Assembly (NCBI RefSeq): GCF_013449725.1
Contig: NZ_JACCFF010000006.1
Span: 1-64,000 of the forward strand
Source: Mycobacteroides sp. LB1
Lineage (GTDB): Bacteria > Actinomycetota > Actinomycetes > Mycobacteriales > Mycobacteriaceae
Length of the DNA: 64,000 bases
Direction of reading: 5' to 3'
Position 1 is the stretch's first letter; each line of letters starts with the position of its first letter. Below, one piece after another: positions 22,315 to 31,286 of this stretch. Both the position numbers and the translations under genes were made by a program. The notes below the pieces were generated by a model. It was not told the DNA's origin and searched no databases. It was given only the letters and a program-made list of their open reading frames with translations.

Positions 22315-24273
22315 CTATCCCTGTGTGCGGGAACCCTTGCCAGCATATGTCGCTTTATGCTCCGTCATCAGGCGTTGCAGCGCCGCGGTGACCACCGACA
22401 AATCGTGCGTCGTCCAGAACGGGGGCAGCGATGCACGCAGAAATCCGCCGTAACCCGCCGTTGCCATCCGTGAATCGAGCACCGCGACAACGCCTCTGTC
22501 CTGCGCGCTGCGCAGCAGCCGTCCGGTGCCCTGAGCCAGCAGTAGCGCCGCCTGGGTGCCTGCCACCGCCATGAACCCATTGCCTCCGCGCGCACTGATC
22601 GCGCGCTGCCGGGCCGCCCGCAGCGGATCGTCGGGGCGAGGGAACGGGATTCGGTCGATGAGAACGAGTGATAGCGAGGGGCCGGGCACGTCGACGCCCT
22701 GCCACAGCGAGAGGGTGCCGAACAATGAGGCTTCGGGGTCGGCGCTGAATTGTTCGACCAGAACCGATGTTGCGTCGTCGCCTTGGCACAACACTGGGGT
22801 GTCGAGCCTGGTGCGCATCTCCTCGGATGCTTCCTTGGCGGCGCGCATCGAGGAGAACAGCCCCAGGGTGCGTCCGCCCGCCGCCTGCACGAGGGTCTCG
22901 ATCTCATCGAGTGTCGCCGCACCCAGGCCGTCGCGGCCGGGGGCGGGAAGGTGTCGTGCGAGGTAGAGGATCGCGGACTTCTCGTGCTGAAAAGGTGACC
23001 CGACATCGATGCCGTGCCAGGTGGCCTTGGCCTCGGTAGCGGTCTCTGTGCTGGGTTCTCGGGCGGGCAGTCCCCACGAGGCGGCCATCGTGTCGAACTT
23101 CCCACCGAGAGCCAGGGTGGCGGAGGTGAGGATGACGGTGCGCTGGCCGAAGAGCCTGGTGCGCAGCAGCCCGGCTACCGACAATGGGGCGATCCGCAGC
23201 ACGGGCCGCACCGAGCCTCGGTTGTCCTCATGATCGAGCCACACCACGTTGGGTCGCACCGTGATCTCCGGTTCGGCCCAGCAGGCCAGCACCAGGGAGG
23301 CGGTATCGACGATATCATCCAGTGCGGCAACCGCTTCCGTACGTGCTGCGGCGGTCGCCGGGTCCGTGGATTGGCCCGTCGGTATGTCGGTCCGCGCCGC
23401 TGCCGCGGCATCGCGCAGCGCGGTCAGGTACGTGACGGTCTCCTCGTCCGCGCGGTCGATGGTTCCCGGCCTGCTGTCGTGGATCAGCGAGGAGAATGTC
23501 GCAGAGCTCGCCTCGAATCGGCTCGCCGTCTCGGGAGCAACCAGCCGGGCGATGCGCCGGATGGTCACGGTGAGCCCGACGGCGGAAAGCTCTTGGGTGG
23601 CAACGCTCGTCACTCGGTCGACGAGGTCGTGTGCCTCGTCGACGATTACCGCGTCATGCTCGGGCAGGATGTTCATATCGGCGATGGCGTCGATGGCCAG
23701 CAGTGCGTGGTTGGTGACCACCACATCGGACTGTCCGGCCTCGAGCCGGGCCAACTCGGCGAAGCACTCGGTGCCGAACGGGCACCGAGTGGCACCCAGG
23801 CATTCGCGTGCCGACACGCTGACCTGCGACCAGGAACGTTCGGGGACACCGGGTTTGAGTTCATCCCGATCTCCGGTCTTGGTGGCATCCGCCCAGGTGT
23901 TGAGCCGCTGTACATCGCGGCCCAGCGCGCTGGCGGCGAAGGGCTCGAAGAGAGTGTCGGGAGCCTCCTGGTCGGATGCACCACCGTTGTGCAATTTGTT
24001 GAGGCACAGGTAATTTCCTCGCCCCTTGAGTATCGCGAACCTGGGCTTACGAGGCAGCGAAGGTGTCAACGCTTCGGCAAGCCGGGGCAGATCGCGATCC
24101 ACGAGCTGGCGCTGCAGGGCGATGGTAGCCGTCGAGACTACGACCGGGGATGACTCCTCGATTGCGTGGGCAATTGCAGGCACCAGATACGCCAGGGACT
24201 TGCCGGTGCCGGTGCCGGCCTGGACCACTAAATGCTCACCGCTGAGCAGGGAGTGTTCCACGGCGGTGGCCAT
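22315..24273 (-). CDS. dinG: ATP-dependent DNA helicase DinG (XPD-like, Fe-S)
   Basis: DinG unwinds forked or R-loop DNA in repair. The first canonical start, ATG 24273, gives 652 residues. Motifs include Walker A GTGTGKS, the DEAH box DEAHD, and the late motifs SLWQGVDVPGPSLSLV and GTGRLLRS. Four cysteines (NYLC; ECLGATRCPFGTEC) fit the Fe-S cluster of the XPD/DinG group. The frame continues upstream as LLATAVAALGGTERAGQSTM, which matches the N terminus of M. tuberculosis DinG and carries the Q motif RxxQxxM. The true start is therefore probably further up, although no in-frame ATG, GTG or TTG exists there. CTG 24393 is possible. Confidence 0.93.
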   Translation of the reverse strand: MATAVEHSLLSGEHLVVQAGTGTGKSLAYLVPAIAHAIEESSPVVVSTATIALQRQLVDRDLPRLAEALTPSLPRKPRFAILKGRGNYLCLNKLHNGGASDQEAPDTLFEPFAASALGRDVQRLNTWADATKTGDRDELKPGVPERSWSQVSVSARECLGATRCPFGTECFAELARLEAGQSDVVVTNHALLAIDAIADMNILPEHDAVIVDEAHDLVDRVTSVATQELSAVGLTVTIRRIARLVAPETASRFEASSATFSSLIHDSRPGTIDRADEETVTYLTALRDAAAAARTDIPTGQSTDPATAAARTEAVAALDDIVDTASLVLACWAEPEITVRPNVVWLDHEDNRGSVRPVLRIAPLSVAGLLRTRLFGQRTVILTSATLALGGKFDTMAASWGLPAREPSTETATEAKATWHGIDVGSPFQHEKSAILYLARHLPAPGRDGLGAATLDEIETLVQAAGGRTLGLFSSMRAAKEASEEMRTRLDTPVLCQGDDATSVLVEQFSADPEASLFGTLSLWQGVDVPGPSLSLVLIDRIPFPRPDDPLRAARQRAISARGGNGFMAVAGTQAALLLAQGTGRLLRSAQDRGVVAVLDSRMATAGYGGFLRASLPPFWTTHDLSVVTAALQRLMTEHKATYAGKGSRTQG

Positions 24274-24389
24274 GGTGGACTGTCCGGCGCGTTCGGTGCC
24301 GCCGAGCGCGGCGACAGCAGTGGCAAGGAGACCAGACGCCGGGTTGGATGAGCCGCTCGCGCGAAGACCATTGAGTTTGGATGAGCCGC

Positions 24390-24944
24390 TCAGGTGATCA
24401 CCTCGACGCCGGCGCCCCGGAGCTCATCCAGGGCGCGACCCACCGATTCTTCGGCAATGCCAACGGAATACGCGGTGAGTACGCGGGTATTGAGCCCTGC
24501 ACCGGCCGCGTCGCGGGCGGTGGCGGCCACGCAGTAATCGGTGGCGATACCCACTACGTCAACGCTGTCCAGATCTCGGGAGCGTAGCCACGGCGCCAGT
24601 GCGGTGCCATCCGCGGAGACGCCCTCGAAGCCGGAATATGCGGCGGCATACGCTCCTTTGGAGAACACCTCCTCGACGATGGCGAGATTCAGATCGGGAT
24701 GAAAGTCGGCGCCGGGCGTGCCGACCCGACAGTGCGGGGGCCAGCTCGTCACAAAGTCCGGTTCCTTCGAGAAGTGGTTGCCGGGGTCGACGTGAAAGTC
24801 GCGAGTGGCGACCACCGCGTCATAGCTGCCGGAGTTGGTGAGGCCGTTGAGCGTCCGGGCCAGTGCCGCACCGCCGGGCACCGCCAAGGAGCCGCCTTCG
24901 CAGAAGTCGTTCTGCACGTCGACCACGATAAGTGCCCTGCCCAT
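24390..24944 (-). CDS. pncA: Nicotinamidase/pyrazinamidase PncA
   Basis: PncA hydrolyses nicotinamide to nicotinate in NAD salvage and converts the prodrug pyrazinamide. The 184-residue protein keeps the catalytic triad Asp9, Lys96 and Cys138 (TDYC), and the metal ligands Asp49, His51, His57 and His71. ATG 24944 (MGRALIVVDVQNDF) is fixed by homology. Its stop overlaps the extended dinG frame. It sits between a TetR gene and dinG, downstream of pncB, so both NAD-salvage steps are in one minus-strand run. Confidence 0.95.
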   Translation of the reverse strand: MGRALIVVDVQNDFCEGGSLAVPGGAALARTLNGLTNSGSYDAVVATRDFHVDPGNHFSKEPDFVTSWPPHCRVGTPGADFHPDLNLAIVEEVFSKGAYAAAYSGFEGVSADGTALAPWLRSRDLDSVDVVGIATDYCVAATARDAAGAGLNTRVLTAYSVGIAEESVGRALDELRGAGVEVIT

Positions 24945-24969
24945 GGACCGACCGTACCTCTGTTGGTGC

Positions 24970-25563
24970 TCAGTCGAAGATTGTCGACACGTGGCGGCCC
25001 ATGCGGGATATGTAGTCGATGAGCTCATCGCGAGTGATGGCCAGATCACCGCGTAGATAGTCGATGATGGCGCCCGACGCGGCACCGACGAGCGATACCG
25101 ACAGGAACCGGCGTCGTCCCGGATCGTCGATATCGACCAGTGCCTTCTCGGCGAGCGAGGCGAAGGCCATCGAACCCGCAAACCCGATACTGCCGAGTAT
25201 CGGCTCGGTGAAGGGAGCCAGCATCATGATGCGTCCGTACGTCGGGTTGTCGACTGTCGCTCCGATGAAGGTCTCCACCGCACGGGTCTCTGGATCGTCA
25301 CCATCCACGGTGAATTCGGTGACGACACGCATCACGGATTCGAGAACGTCCTGGTACACCGCGCGCACAAAGTCGTCGCGGTCACCGAACTCCTCGTAGA
25401 AATTACGTTCCGACACACCGGAAGATCGGCACACGGTACGGATGGTCAGAGCTGGGCCGTCGACGGCGCCGAGCGCGGCGATACCCGCGTCGAGCAGTGC
25501 GCGTCGACGCGTCGCCCGACGCTCATCGGGAGTGGTTCCCGCCCATTGCCTTCTGGCCGCCAT
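24970..25563 (-). CDS. TetR-family transcriptional regulator
   Basis: The 197-residue protein has a helix-turn-helix at about residues 30-65 (TIRTVCRSSGVSERNFYEEF) and a C-terminal ligand-binding region. GGAGGT precedes ATG 25563, which decides the start. It lies between pncB (17-bp gap upstream) and pncA (25-bp gap downstream) on the same strand and could control them, but no palindrome was pinned to a nearby promoter. Confidence 0.9.
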   Translation of the reverse strand: MAARRQWAGTTPDERRATRRRALLDAGIAALGAVDGPALTIRTVCRSSGVSERNFYEEFGDRDDFVRAVYQDVLESVMRVVTEFTVDGDDPETRAVETFIGATVDNPTYGRIMMLAPFTEPILGSIGFAGSMAFASLAEKALVDIDDPGRRRFLSVSLVGAASGAIIDYLRGDLAITRDELIDYISRMGRHVSTIFD

Positions 25564-25580
25564 GTGACCTCCGGCAGGAA

Positions 25581-26876
25581 TTATCCCATCAGTCGGGTGG
25601 TGATCGCAGGATCCCCGTGGGAAAGGCCGAGTCCCTCCCAGGGCAGGCTCAGCAGTCCGGCTCGTACGCGCCCCCTGGCGGCTTCGAGTGTGTCGGCCGA
25701 GACCGACGTGCCGCCGCGCACCAGTGGAACGGTGAGCGTCCGGTGTGGCTCGTTTATCACCGGCCCGCTCGTGGCCGCGCGGTACACCACCTCTTCGGTG
25801 ATGGTGCCGGTTGGTTTGGCGGTGCGCAGGGCGCACTTGCGACCTCCGTGGGATTCCTTATGGCTGCTGCGCTTAGCCACCGGGATGCCGTCGATTTCGA
25901 CAAGCTTGTAGACCATGCCGGCCGTCGGCATTCCCGAGCCGGTTACCACCGAGGTGCCTACCCCGTAGATGTCGACGGGCTCGGCGCGCAGCGCCGCGAT
26001 GGAGTACTCGTCGAGGTCGCCGGAGACGACGATGCGGGTTCGGTGTGCGCCCAACCCGTCGAGCTGTGCACGCACCTGACGGGCCAGCATGCCCAGATCG
26101 CCCGAATCGATACGCACGGCCCCGAGCTCGGGGCCTGCGACGGCGATGGCGTTCTCGACACCGGTGGTGATGTCGTAGGTGTCCACTAGCAGGGTGGTGC
26201 CGATACCGAGCGCCTCTACCTGGGCGCGGAATGCTTCGCGTTCGGCCTCGCTGGGGCTCATACCTTCCTGGGCGTGCAGCAGAGTGAAGGCGTGTGCGGC
26301 AGTGCCCCGGGCAGGCACCCCGTATCGGCGCTGCGCCTCCAGATTGGAGGTCGACTCGAATCCTGCGAGATAGGCGGCGCGGGCACAGGCCACCGCGGCG
26401 AGCTCATGGGTGCGCCGCGACCCCATCTCGATGAGCGGGCGGTCCGAAGCCGCGGACACCATCCGGGCGGCGGCCGAGGCGACGGCGCTGTCGTGGTTCA
26501 GGATCGACAATGTCAGGGTTTCGAGAATGACGCATTCGGCGAAGGTTCCGCGCACGGTCAGCACCGGGGACCCGGGGAAGTAGAGCTCGCCCTCAGGGTA
26601 GCCGTCGATATCGCCACCGAATCGATACGCGGTGAGGTACTCGAGTGCGTCGTTGTCCAGAAAATCGGACAGCGACCTCAGCTCTTCGGGTCCGAATCGG
26701 AACTCGCCGAGTGCGTCGAGTAACCGACCTGTGCCCGCGACCACGCCGTACCGGCGTCCGTCCGGGAGCCTTCTGGCGAACACTTCGAAGGTGGCTCGGC
26801 GTCCCGCGGTGCCATCGCTCAGGGCCGCGGCGAGCATCGTGAGCTCGTACTTGTCGGTGAGCAATGACGTAGACAT
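25581..26876 (-). CDS. pncB: Nicotinate phosphoribosyltransferase PncB
   Basis: PncB makes nicotinate mononucleotide from nicotinate and PRPP, the step after PncA. The 431 residues begin with the conserved LLTDKYELTMLAAAL and include FPGSPVLTVRG, RIDSGDLGMLARQVR, VVSGDLDEYSI and GVGTSVVTG (phosphate site). ATG 26876 is used; ATG 26885 three codons earlier is equally possible. It corresponds to M. tuberculosis Rv1330c. It is divergent from clpS with a gap of about 115 bp. Confidence 0.95.
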   Translation of the reverse strand: MSTSLLTDKYELTMLAAALSDGTAGRRATFEVFARRLPDGRRYGVVAGTGRLLDALGEFRFGPEELRSLSDFLDNDALEYLTAYRFGGDIDGYPEGELYFPGSPVLTVRGTFAECVILETLTLSILNHDSAVASAAARMVSAASDRPLIEMGSRRTHELAAVACARAAYLAGFESTSNLEAQRRYGVPARGTAAHAFTLLHAQEGMSPSEAEREAFRAQVEALGIGTTLLVDTYDITTGVENAIAVAGPELGAVRIDSGDLGMLARQVRAQLDGLGAHRTRIVVSGDLDEYSIAALRAEPVDIYGVGTSVVTGSGMPTAGMVYKLVEIDGIPVAKRSSHKESHGGRKCALRTAKPTGTITEEVVYRAATSGPVINEPHRTLTVPLVRGGTSVSADTLEAARGRVRAGLLSLPWEGLGLSHGDPAITTRLMG

Positions 26877-26990
26877 ATGCCCCATGGGCGCAACGTTAGC
26901 GGGATATCCGGGTCCGTGACCGGCCCCCAGGCGCCGTCGAAACTCCGAACTCCATGCTGACAGACTCAGCGGTCCCGGTATTCTGGGCCT

Positions 26991-27293
26991 ATGGGTGCGC
27001 CGGCGCGAGCCTTGCCAGGGACTACAGCGGAGCGGTCCGTCGAGCATGTCGACGCGACCCAGTCGCCGTGGGTCACCATCGTCTGGGACGACCCGGTAAA
27101 CCTGATGAACTATGTCGCCTACGTGTTCCAGCAGCTGTTCGGCTACAGCGAGACCGAGGCGACCAATCTGATGCTGCAGGTACATCACGAGGGCAAGGCG
27201 GTGGTGTCATGCGGCGCTCGCGAGTCGATGGAGATCGACGTCAGCAAGCTGCATTCCGCGGGCCTGTGGGCCACGCTGCAGCAGGACCGATGA
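26991..27293 (+). CDS. clpS: ATP-dependent Clp protease adaptor ClpS
   Basis: ClpS delivers N-degron substrates to the ClpC1-ClpP protease. The 100 residues show the family core WVTIVWDDPVNLMNYVAYVF, the hydrophobic-pocket region, and VHHEGKAVVSCG. The first 20 or so residues are a flexible lead, as usual. It begins a plus-strand run with DUF2017 and the P1 peptidase, as in Rv1331-Rv1333. Confidence 0.95.
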   Translation: MGAPARALPGTTAERSVEHVDATQSPWVTIVWDDPVNLMNYVAYVFQQLFGYSETEATNLMLQVHHEGKAVVSCGARESMEIDVSKLHSAGLWATLQQDR

Positions 27294-27331
27294 TCGTGCA
27301 CCAAGAGATAGCGGCGAGGTAGCGCAGACCT

Positions 27332-27919
27332 GTGCGAAAGTGGAAGCGCATCAACGCCTCCGATGAAATTCGGCTGCGTTCGGAAATTGAGCCGCACGAG
27401 GCGGCGCTCTTGCAGTCCATGGTCACATCCATGTTGGCGATGTTGGATGAGCGCGAATCATCAGCTCCCAGTGACGAATTGGAGCAACTGACGGGTATTC
27501 GCACGGGCAACACCGCGGCCCCCACCGATGTCACACTGGGGCGGCTGCTTCCGGACTTTCACCGACCTGACCAGGACGGCACCAGCAGCATCGAGGTGGT
27601 CAGCGGACTCAACAGCGCGCTGCGCAGCCTGTACGAGCCGGAGATCATCGACGCCAAACGCGAGGCCGGGCAACAGCTGTTGCGGACACTTCCGGTCGAT
27701 GGTGGGCGGTTTGAGCTGTCCGAAGAGGATGCGCAGGCGTGGTTGACCGCGCTGAATGACGTGCGGTTGGCGCTCGGCGCGATGCTGGGGATCGACAGCG
27801 ACGGGCCGCGAGAACTGCCCACAGACGATCCGATGGCCGGGCATATGGACATCTATCACTGGCTCACCGTCATGCAGGAGCTGCTGGTACTCGCGTTGAT
27901 GGGGAAATCAGCGGTATGA
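27332..27919 (+). CDS. DUF2017 domain protein (Rv1332-like)
   Basis: This 195-residue, mostly helical acidic protein begins MRKWKRINASDEIRL and carries the DUF2017 pattern, including LPDFHRPD and DPMAGHMDIYHWLTVMQELLVLALM. Function is unknown; it is always found next to clpS in mycobacteria. The GTG start at 27332 lies 38 bp after clpS. Its stop overlaps the next start by 4 bp (ATGA), so it is translationally coupled to the P1 peptidase. Confidence 0.88.
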   Translation: MRKWKRINASDEIRLRSEIEPHEAALLQSMVTSMLAMLDERESSAPSDELEQLTGIRTGNTAAPTDVTLGRLLPDFHRPDQDGTSSIEVVSGLNSALRSLYEPEIIDAKREAGQQLLRTLPVDGGRFELSEEDAQAWLTALNDVRLALGAMLGIDSDGPRELPTDDPMAGHMDIYHWLTVMQELLVLALMGKSAV

Positions 27920-28908
27920 GCCTGTTCTCTGGGGCGATCACCGACGTTCCGGGAATTCTGGTCGGGCATCACCAGCGGGTGGATCCCGATGCCACCCTGG
28001 GATCGGGATGGGCCACCGGCACCACCGTCGTATTGGCACCACCCGGGACCACGGGCGCCGTCGACGTGCGAGGGGGAGCTCCGGGAACGCGCGAATCCGA
28101 TCTGCTCGACCCGGCGAACACGGTCTCGACCGTCGATGCCGTCATGCTCACCGGGGGAAGTGCCTACGGATTGGCGGCTGCCGACGGTGTGATGCGCTGG
28201 CTGGAGGAACGGGGCAGGGGAGTCGCACTATTGGGTGGCACCGTGCCCATCGTGCCGGGGGCCGTCATCTTCGATCTGCCGGTGGGCGCTTGGAAGAACC
28301 GGCCCGATGCCGAATTCGGTTACCGTGCAACTGAACTCGCTAGCGATACGCCGGAATGGGGTGCAGTGGGCGCCGGTGCCGGAGCACGGGCGGGCACCCT
28401 CAAAGGGGGCGTTGGATCGTCTAGCGCGGATCTCGGCAATGGAATCATCGTCGGCGCCGTCGTCGTCGCTAATCCCGTTGGACTGGTGATCAATCCGGCG
28501 ACCGGTCTGCCCTGGAGCCCTGAGTCCGCACCCGAGCTGAGCGTGCCCCCGGTCGGCGAGGTCGAGAAGCTGGGGGGCCTGCCCGACAAATCGGTGTCGT
28601 TGAACACCACCATCGGTGTGGTGGCCACCAACGCCCCGCTGAGCAAGGCGCAGTGCCGTCGCGTGGCCATCGCAGCCCACGACGGGTTGGCTCGGGCCAT
28701 CAGACCGGCGCACACCCCGATGGACGGGGACACGCTGTACGTACTCGCGACAGGCACGGGCGACGGTGATCCCGATGCGCTGACCGTCGCGGTGGGGATC
28801 GCCGCCGCCGAGTGTGTCGAGCGGGCCGTGGTGCGTGCGGTGGTGGGCGCCGCGAGCGTCGCCGGAATACCCGCATATCGTGACGTGTTGCCTGGAGCGT
28901 TTTCTTGA
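27916..28908 (+). CDS. P1 (DmpA/S58) family peptidase
   Basis: The 330-residue protein belongs to the N-terminal-nucleophile aminopeptidase family. Recognisable blocks are MLTGGSAYGLAAADGVMRWLEERGRG, GAWKNRPDAEFGYRA and NTTIGVVATNAPL. In this family the precursor cleaves itself just before the nucleophile, here probably a Thr of NTTIGVV near residue 230. It matches M. tuberculosis Rv1333. The physiological substrate is not known. Confidence 0.9.
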   Translation: MSLFSGAITDVPGILVGHHQRVDPDATLGSGWATGTTVVLAPPGTTGAVDVRGGAPGTRESDLLDPANTVSTVDAVMLTGGSAYGLAAADGVMRWLEERGRGVALLGGTVPIVPGAVIFDLPVGAWKNRPDAEFGYRATELASDTPEWGAVGAGAGARAGTLKGGVGSSSADLGNGIIVGAVVVANPVGLVINPATGLPWSPESAPELSVPPVGEVEKLGGLPDKSVSLNTTIGVVATNAPLSKAQCRRVAIAAHDGLARAIRPAHTPMDGDTLYVLATGTGDGDPDALTVAVGIAAAECVERAVVRAVVGAASVAGIPAYRDVLPGAFS

Positions 28909-28927
28909 TAGTCCGGAAGGGGTGCTA

Positions 28928-29341
28928 GTGCTGGTAATCCGTGCCGACCTGGTCGACGCCATGGTGACGCACGCCCGTGCCGACCACCCCGATGAGGCAT
29001 GCGGCGTGCTGGCGGGCCCGGAGGGCTCCGATCGCCCCGAGCGGCACGTGGCGATGCTCAATGCGGAGCGGTCCCCGACTTTTTATCGCTTTGATTCCGG
29101 TGAGCAGCTTCGGGTTTGGCGGGAAATGGATGATGCCGACGAGGTGCCCGTGGTGATCTATCACTCGCATACCGCGACCGAGGCCTACCCCAGCCGCACC
29201 GATATCAACCTGGCCGCCGAGCCCGATGCCCACTACGTCCTGGTGTCCACCCGCGATCCTGAGCAGCACGAGCTGCGCAGCTATCGGATCGCCGACGGGG
29301 TGGTCACCGAAGAGGACATTTCCGTTGTCGAGCAGTACTAA
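28928..29341 (+). CDS. mec: CysO-cysteine peptidase Mec (JAMM metalloprotease)
   Basis: Mec cuts cysteine from the C terminus of the sulfur carrier CysO. The 137-residue protein has the full JAMM set: Glu23 in DEACGVL, His79 and His81 in YHSHTATEAYPS, then Ser89 and Asp92. GTG 28928 is chosen because GGAAGG lies 7 bp upstream; GTG 28922 is too close to that site. It opens the mec-cysO-cysM cluster (Rv1334-Rv1336). Confidence 0.95.
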   Translation: MLVIRADLVDAMVTHARADHPDEACGVLAGPEGSDRPERHVAMLNAERSPTFYRFDSGEQLRVWREMDDADEVPVVIYHSHTATEAYPSRTDINLAAEPDAHYVLVSTRDPEQHELRSYRIADGVVTEEDISVVEQY

Positions 29342-29373
29342 AGAGCAGTACGAGAATTAAGGAGATGTCCGCC

Positions 29374-29646
29374 GTGTCGATTCAAGTATCGATTCCCACC
29401 ATCCTGCGCACCCATACCGGTGGCGAGAAGCGGGTCCCCGCAACGGGTTCTACCCTGCAGGCGGTGATCGCGGATCTGGAGTCCAACTACTCCGGGATCT
29501 CCGAGCGACTCGTCGACGGCGGCAAGCTGCACCGCTTCGTCAACATCTACGTCAACGACGAAGATGTGCGGTTCTCGGGTGGGCTGGACACCGAGATCGC
29601 CGACGGCGATTCGGTCACCATCCTGCCTGCCGTGGCAGGTGGCTAG
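29374..29646 (+). CDS. cysO: Sulfur carrier protein CysO
   Basis: CysO is a ThiS/MoaD-like ubiquitin-fold carrier. Its C-terminal thiocarboxylate gives sulfur to CysM for cysteine synthesis. The protein ends in the diagnostic VAGG, and the body (HRFVNIYVNDEDVRFSGG) is near identical to the M. tuberculosis protein. An ATG at 29365 is in frame, but AAGGAG (29359-29364) abuts it directly. GTG 29374, 9 bp past that site, is the better start and gives 90 residues. Confidence 0.95.
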   Translation: MSIQVSIPTILRTHTGGEKRVPATGSTLQAVIADLESNYSGISERLVDGGKLHRFVNIYVNDEDVRFSGGLDTEIADGDSVTILPAVAGG

Positions 29647-29652
29647 CGGCGC

Positions 29653-30627
29653 ATGACCCGCTATGACTCGCTGCTGCAGTCACTGGGGAACACCCCGCTG
29701 GTCGGGCTGCAGAACCTGTCCCCTCGGTGGGATTCGGACGGTGACGATGCCCCCCACGTGCGTCTCTGGGCCAAGCTGGAGGACCGCAATCCGACCGGAT
29801 CCATCAAGGACCGGCCGGCGTTGCGCATGATTGAACAGGCTGAACGGGACGGGCTGTTGGAACCCGGGGCGACGATCCTGGAACCCACCAGCGGCAACAC
29901 CGGTATCTCGATGGCGATGGCCGCGCAGCTCAAGGGCTACAAGATGATCTGCGTGATGCCGGAGAACACCTCCATCGAGCGGCGCCAGCTGCTCGAGCTC
30001 TACGGTGCCCGGATCATCTTCTCTGCGGCCGAAGGTGGCTCCAATACCGCTGTCGCTACAGCCAAAGAGATTGCCGCACAAAACCCTTCGTGGGTGATGC
30101 TGTACCAGTACGGCAACCCTGCCAACGCCGATGCGCACTATTACGGCACCGGCCCGGAGATTTTGGCCGACCTGCCGGAGATCACTCATTTCGTCGCCGG
30201 GCTCGGGACCACCGGCACCTTGATGGGCACGGGACGGTTCCTGCGCGAGAAGGTGCCGGGTGTGCTGATCGTCGCCGCCGAACCGCGCTACGGCGAGGGT
30301 GTCTATGCACTGCGCAATATCGACGAGGGCTTCATCCCCGAGCTGTACGACCCCGAGGTACTGACCACCCGCTTCTCGGTCGGATCGTTCGACGCGGTGC
30401 GTCGCACCCGGGAGCTGGTCCAGGTCGAAGGCATCTTCGCGGGCATTTCGACCGGCGCGATCCTGCACGCGGCACTCGGCATGGCCGCTAAGGCCGTCAA
30501 GGCCGGGGAGCGCGCCGATATCGCGTTCGTGGTGGCCGATGCGGGCTGGAAGTACCTGTCGACCGGCGCCTACGCCGGTACCGTGGATGACGCAGAGGAC
30601 GCGTTGGAAGGGCAGTTGTGGGCATGA
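29653..30627 (+). CDS. cysM: CysO-dependent cysteine synthase CysM
   Basis: This PLP enzyme uses O-phosphoserine and thiocarboxylated CysO to build a CysO-cysteine adduct. The 324 residues show the PLP lysine Lys52 in NPTGSIKDRPA, the TSGNTGI loop and GLGTTGTLMGTGR. It starts 6 bp after cysO. Its stop overlaps the rhomboid start by 4 bp (ATGA). The route is thought to resist oxidative stress better than CysK. Confidence 0.96.
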   Translation: MTRYDSLLQSLGNTPLVGLQNLSPRWDSDGDDAPHVRLWAKLEDRNPTGSIKDRPALRMIEQAERDGLLEPGATILEPTSGNTGISMAMAAQLKGYKMICVMPENTSIERRQLLELYGARIIFSAAEGGSNTAVATAKEIAAQNPSWVMLYQYGNPANADAHYYGTGPEILADLPEITHFVAGLGTTGTLMGTGRFLREKVPGVLIVAAEPRYGEGVYALRNIDEGFIPELYDPEVLTTRFSVGSFDAVRRTRELVQVEGIFAGISTGAILHAALGMAAKAVKAGERADIAFVVADAGWKYLSTGAYAGTVDDAEDALEGQLWA

Positions 30628-31286
30628 CGGGATATGGCGGCGGCCCCGACGGATACCGCCCTGCCAACCCCGATCAGCGGTCCGGACGTCCGCAATGGGT
30701 CACCGGAGGAATTCTGGTGGCCGCCTTCGTCGCGCTGCTGTACGTCGTTGAGGGCATCGATTCGGTCACCGGACACCGCCTCGACGAGAACGGCATCCGG
30801 CCCCTGGAGGTCGACGGACTCGACGGCATCCTCTTCGCGCCGCTGCTGCACGCCAACTGGGGGCACCTGGTTGCCAACACGGTGCCCGCGCTCGTGCTGG
30901 GTTTCCTGGCCGCCGCGGCCGGGCTCGGACGCTTTCTGCTGGCTACCGCCATCATCTGGGTGCTCGGCGGTGTGGGGACATGGTTCATCGGCAATCTCGG
31001 CTCGCCCTACGAGACCAACCACATCGGGGCGTCGGGACTGATCTTCGGCTGGCTCACCTATGTGATCGTCAGAGGGTTCTTCAACCGCAGCGTCGGGCAG
31101 ATCCTCATCGGCGTCGTCGTGATCATCATTTACGGCGGGGTGTTGTGGGGTGTGCTGCCCGGACAGTTCGGGGTGTCCTGGCAGGGCCATCTGAGTGGGG
31201 CCATCGCCGGCGTGCTTGCGGCCTACTGGCTGTCCGGTAGGGAACGTAAGGCGCGGGAGGGTTCGCCACCGAGGTTGACGACGTGA
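30624..31286 (+). CDS. Rhomboid family intramembrane serine protease
   Basis: The 220-residue protein has about six membrane segments and the catalytic dyad Ser137 (GASGLIFGW) and His189 (QGHLSGAIAG). HANWGHLVANT is also conserved. It is equivalent to M. tuberculosis Rv1337; substrates are unknown. ATG 30624, overlapping the cysM stop, is preferred over GTG 30618 two codons upstream. Its stop overlaps the murI GTG start, so translation is coupled on both sides. Confidence 0.93.
   Translation: MTGYGGGPDGYRPANPDQRSGRPQWVTGGILVAAFVALLYVVEGIDSVTGHRLDENGIRPLEVDGLDGILFAPLLHANWGHLVANTVPALVLGFLAAAAGLGRFLLATAIIWVLGGVGTWFIGNLGSPYETNHIGASGLIFGWLTYVIVRGFFNRSVGQILIGVVVIIIYGGVLWGVLPGQFGVSWQGHLSGAIAGVLAAYWLSGRERKAREGSPPRLTT

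Noticed and set aside
23014..24153. 379-residue plus-strand open frame opposite dinG
   Set aside because: It lies fully antisense to conserved helicase motifs and has no ribosome site or recognisable domain.
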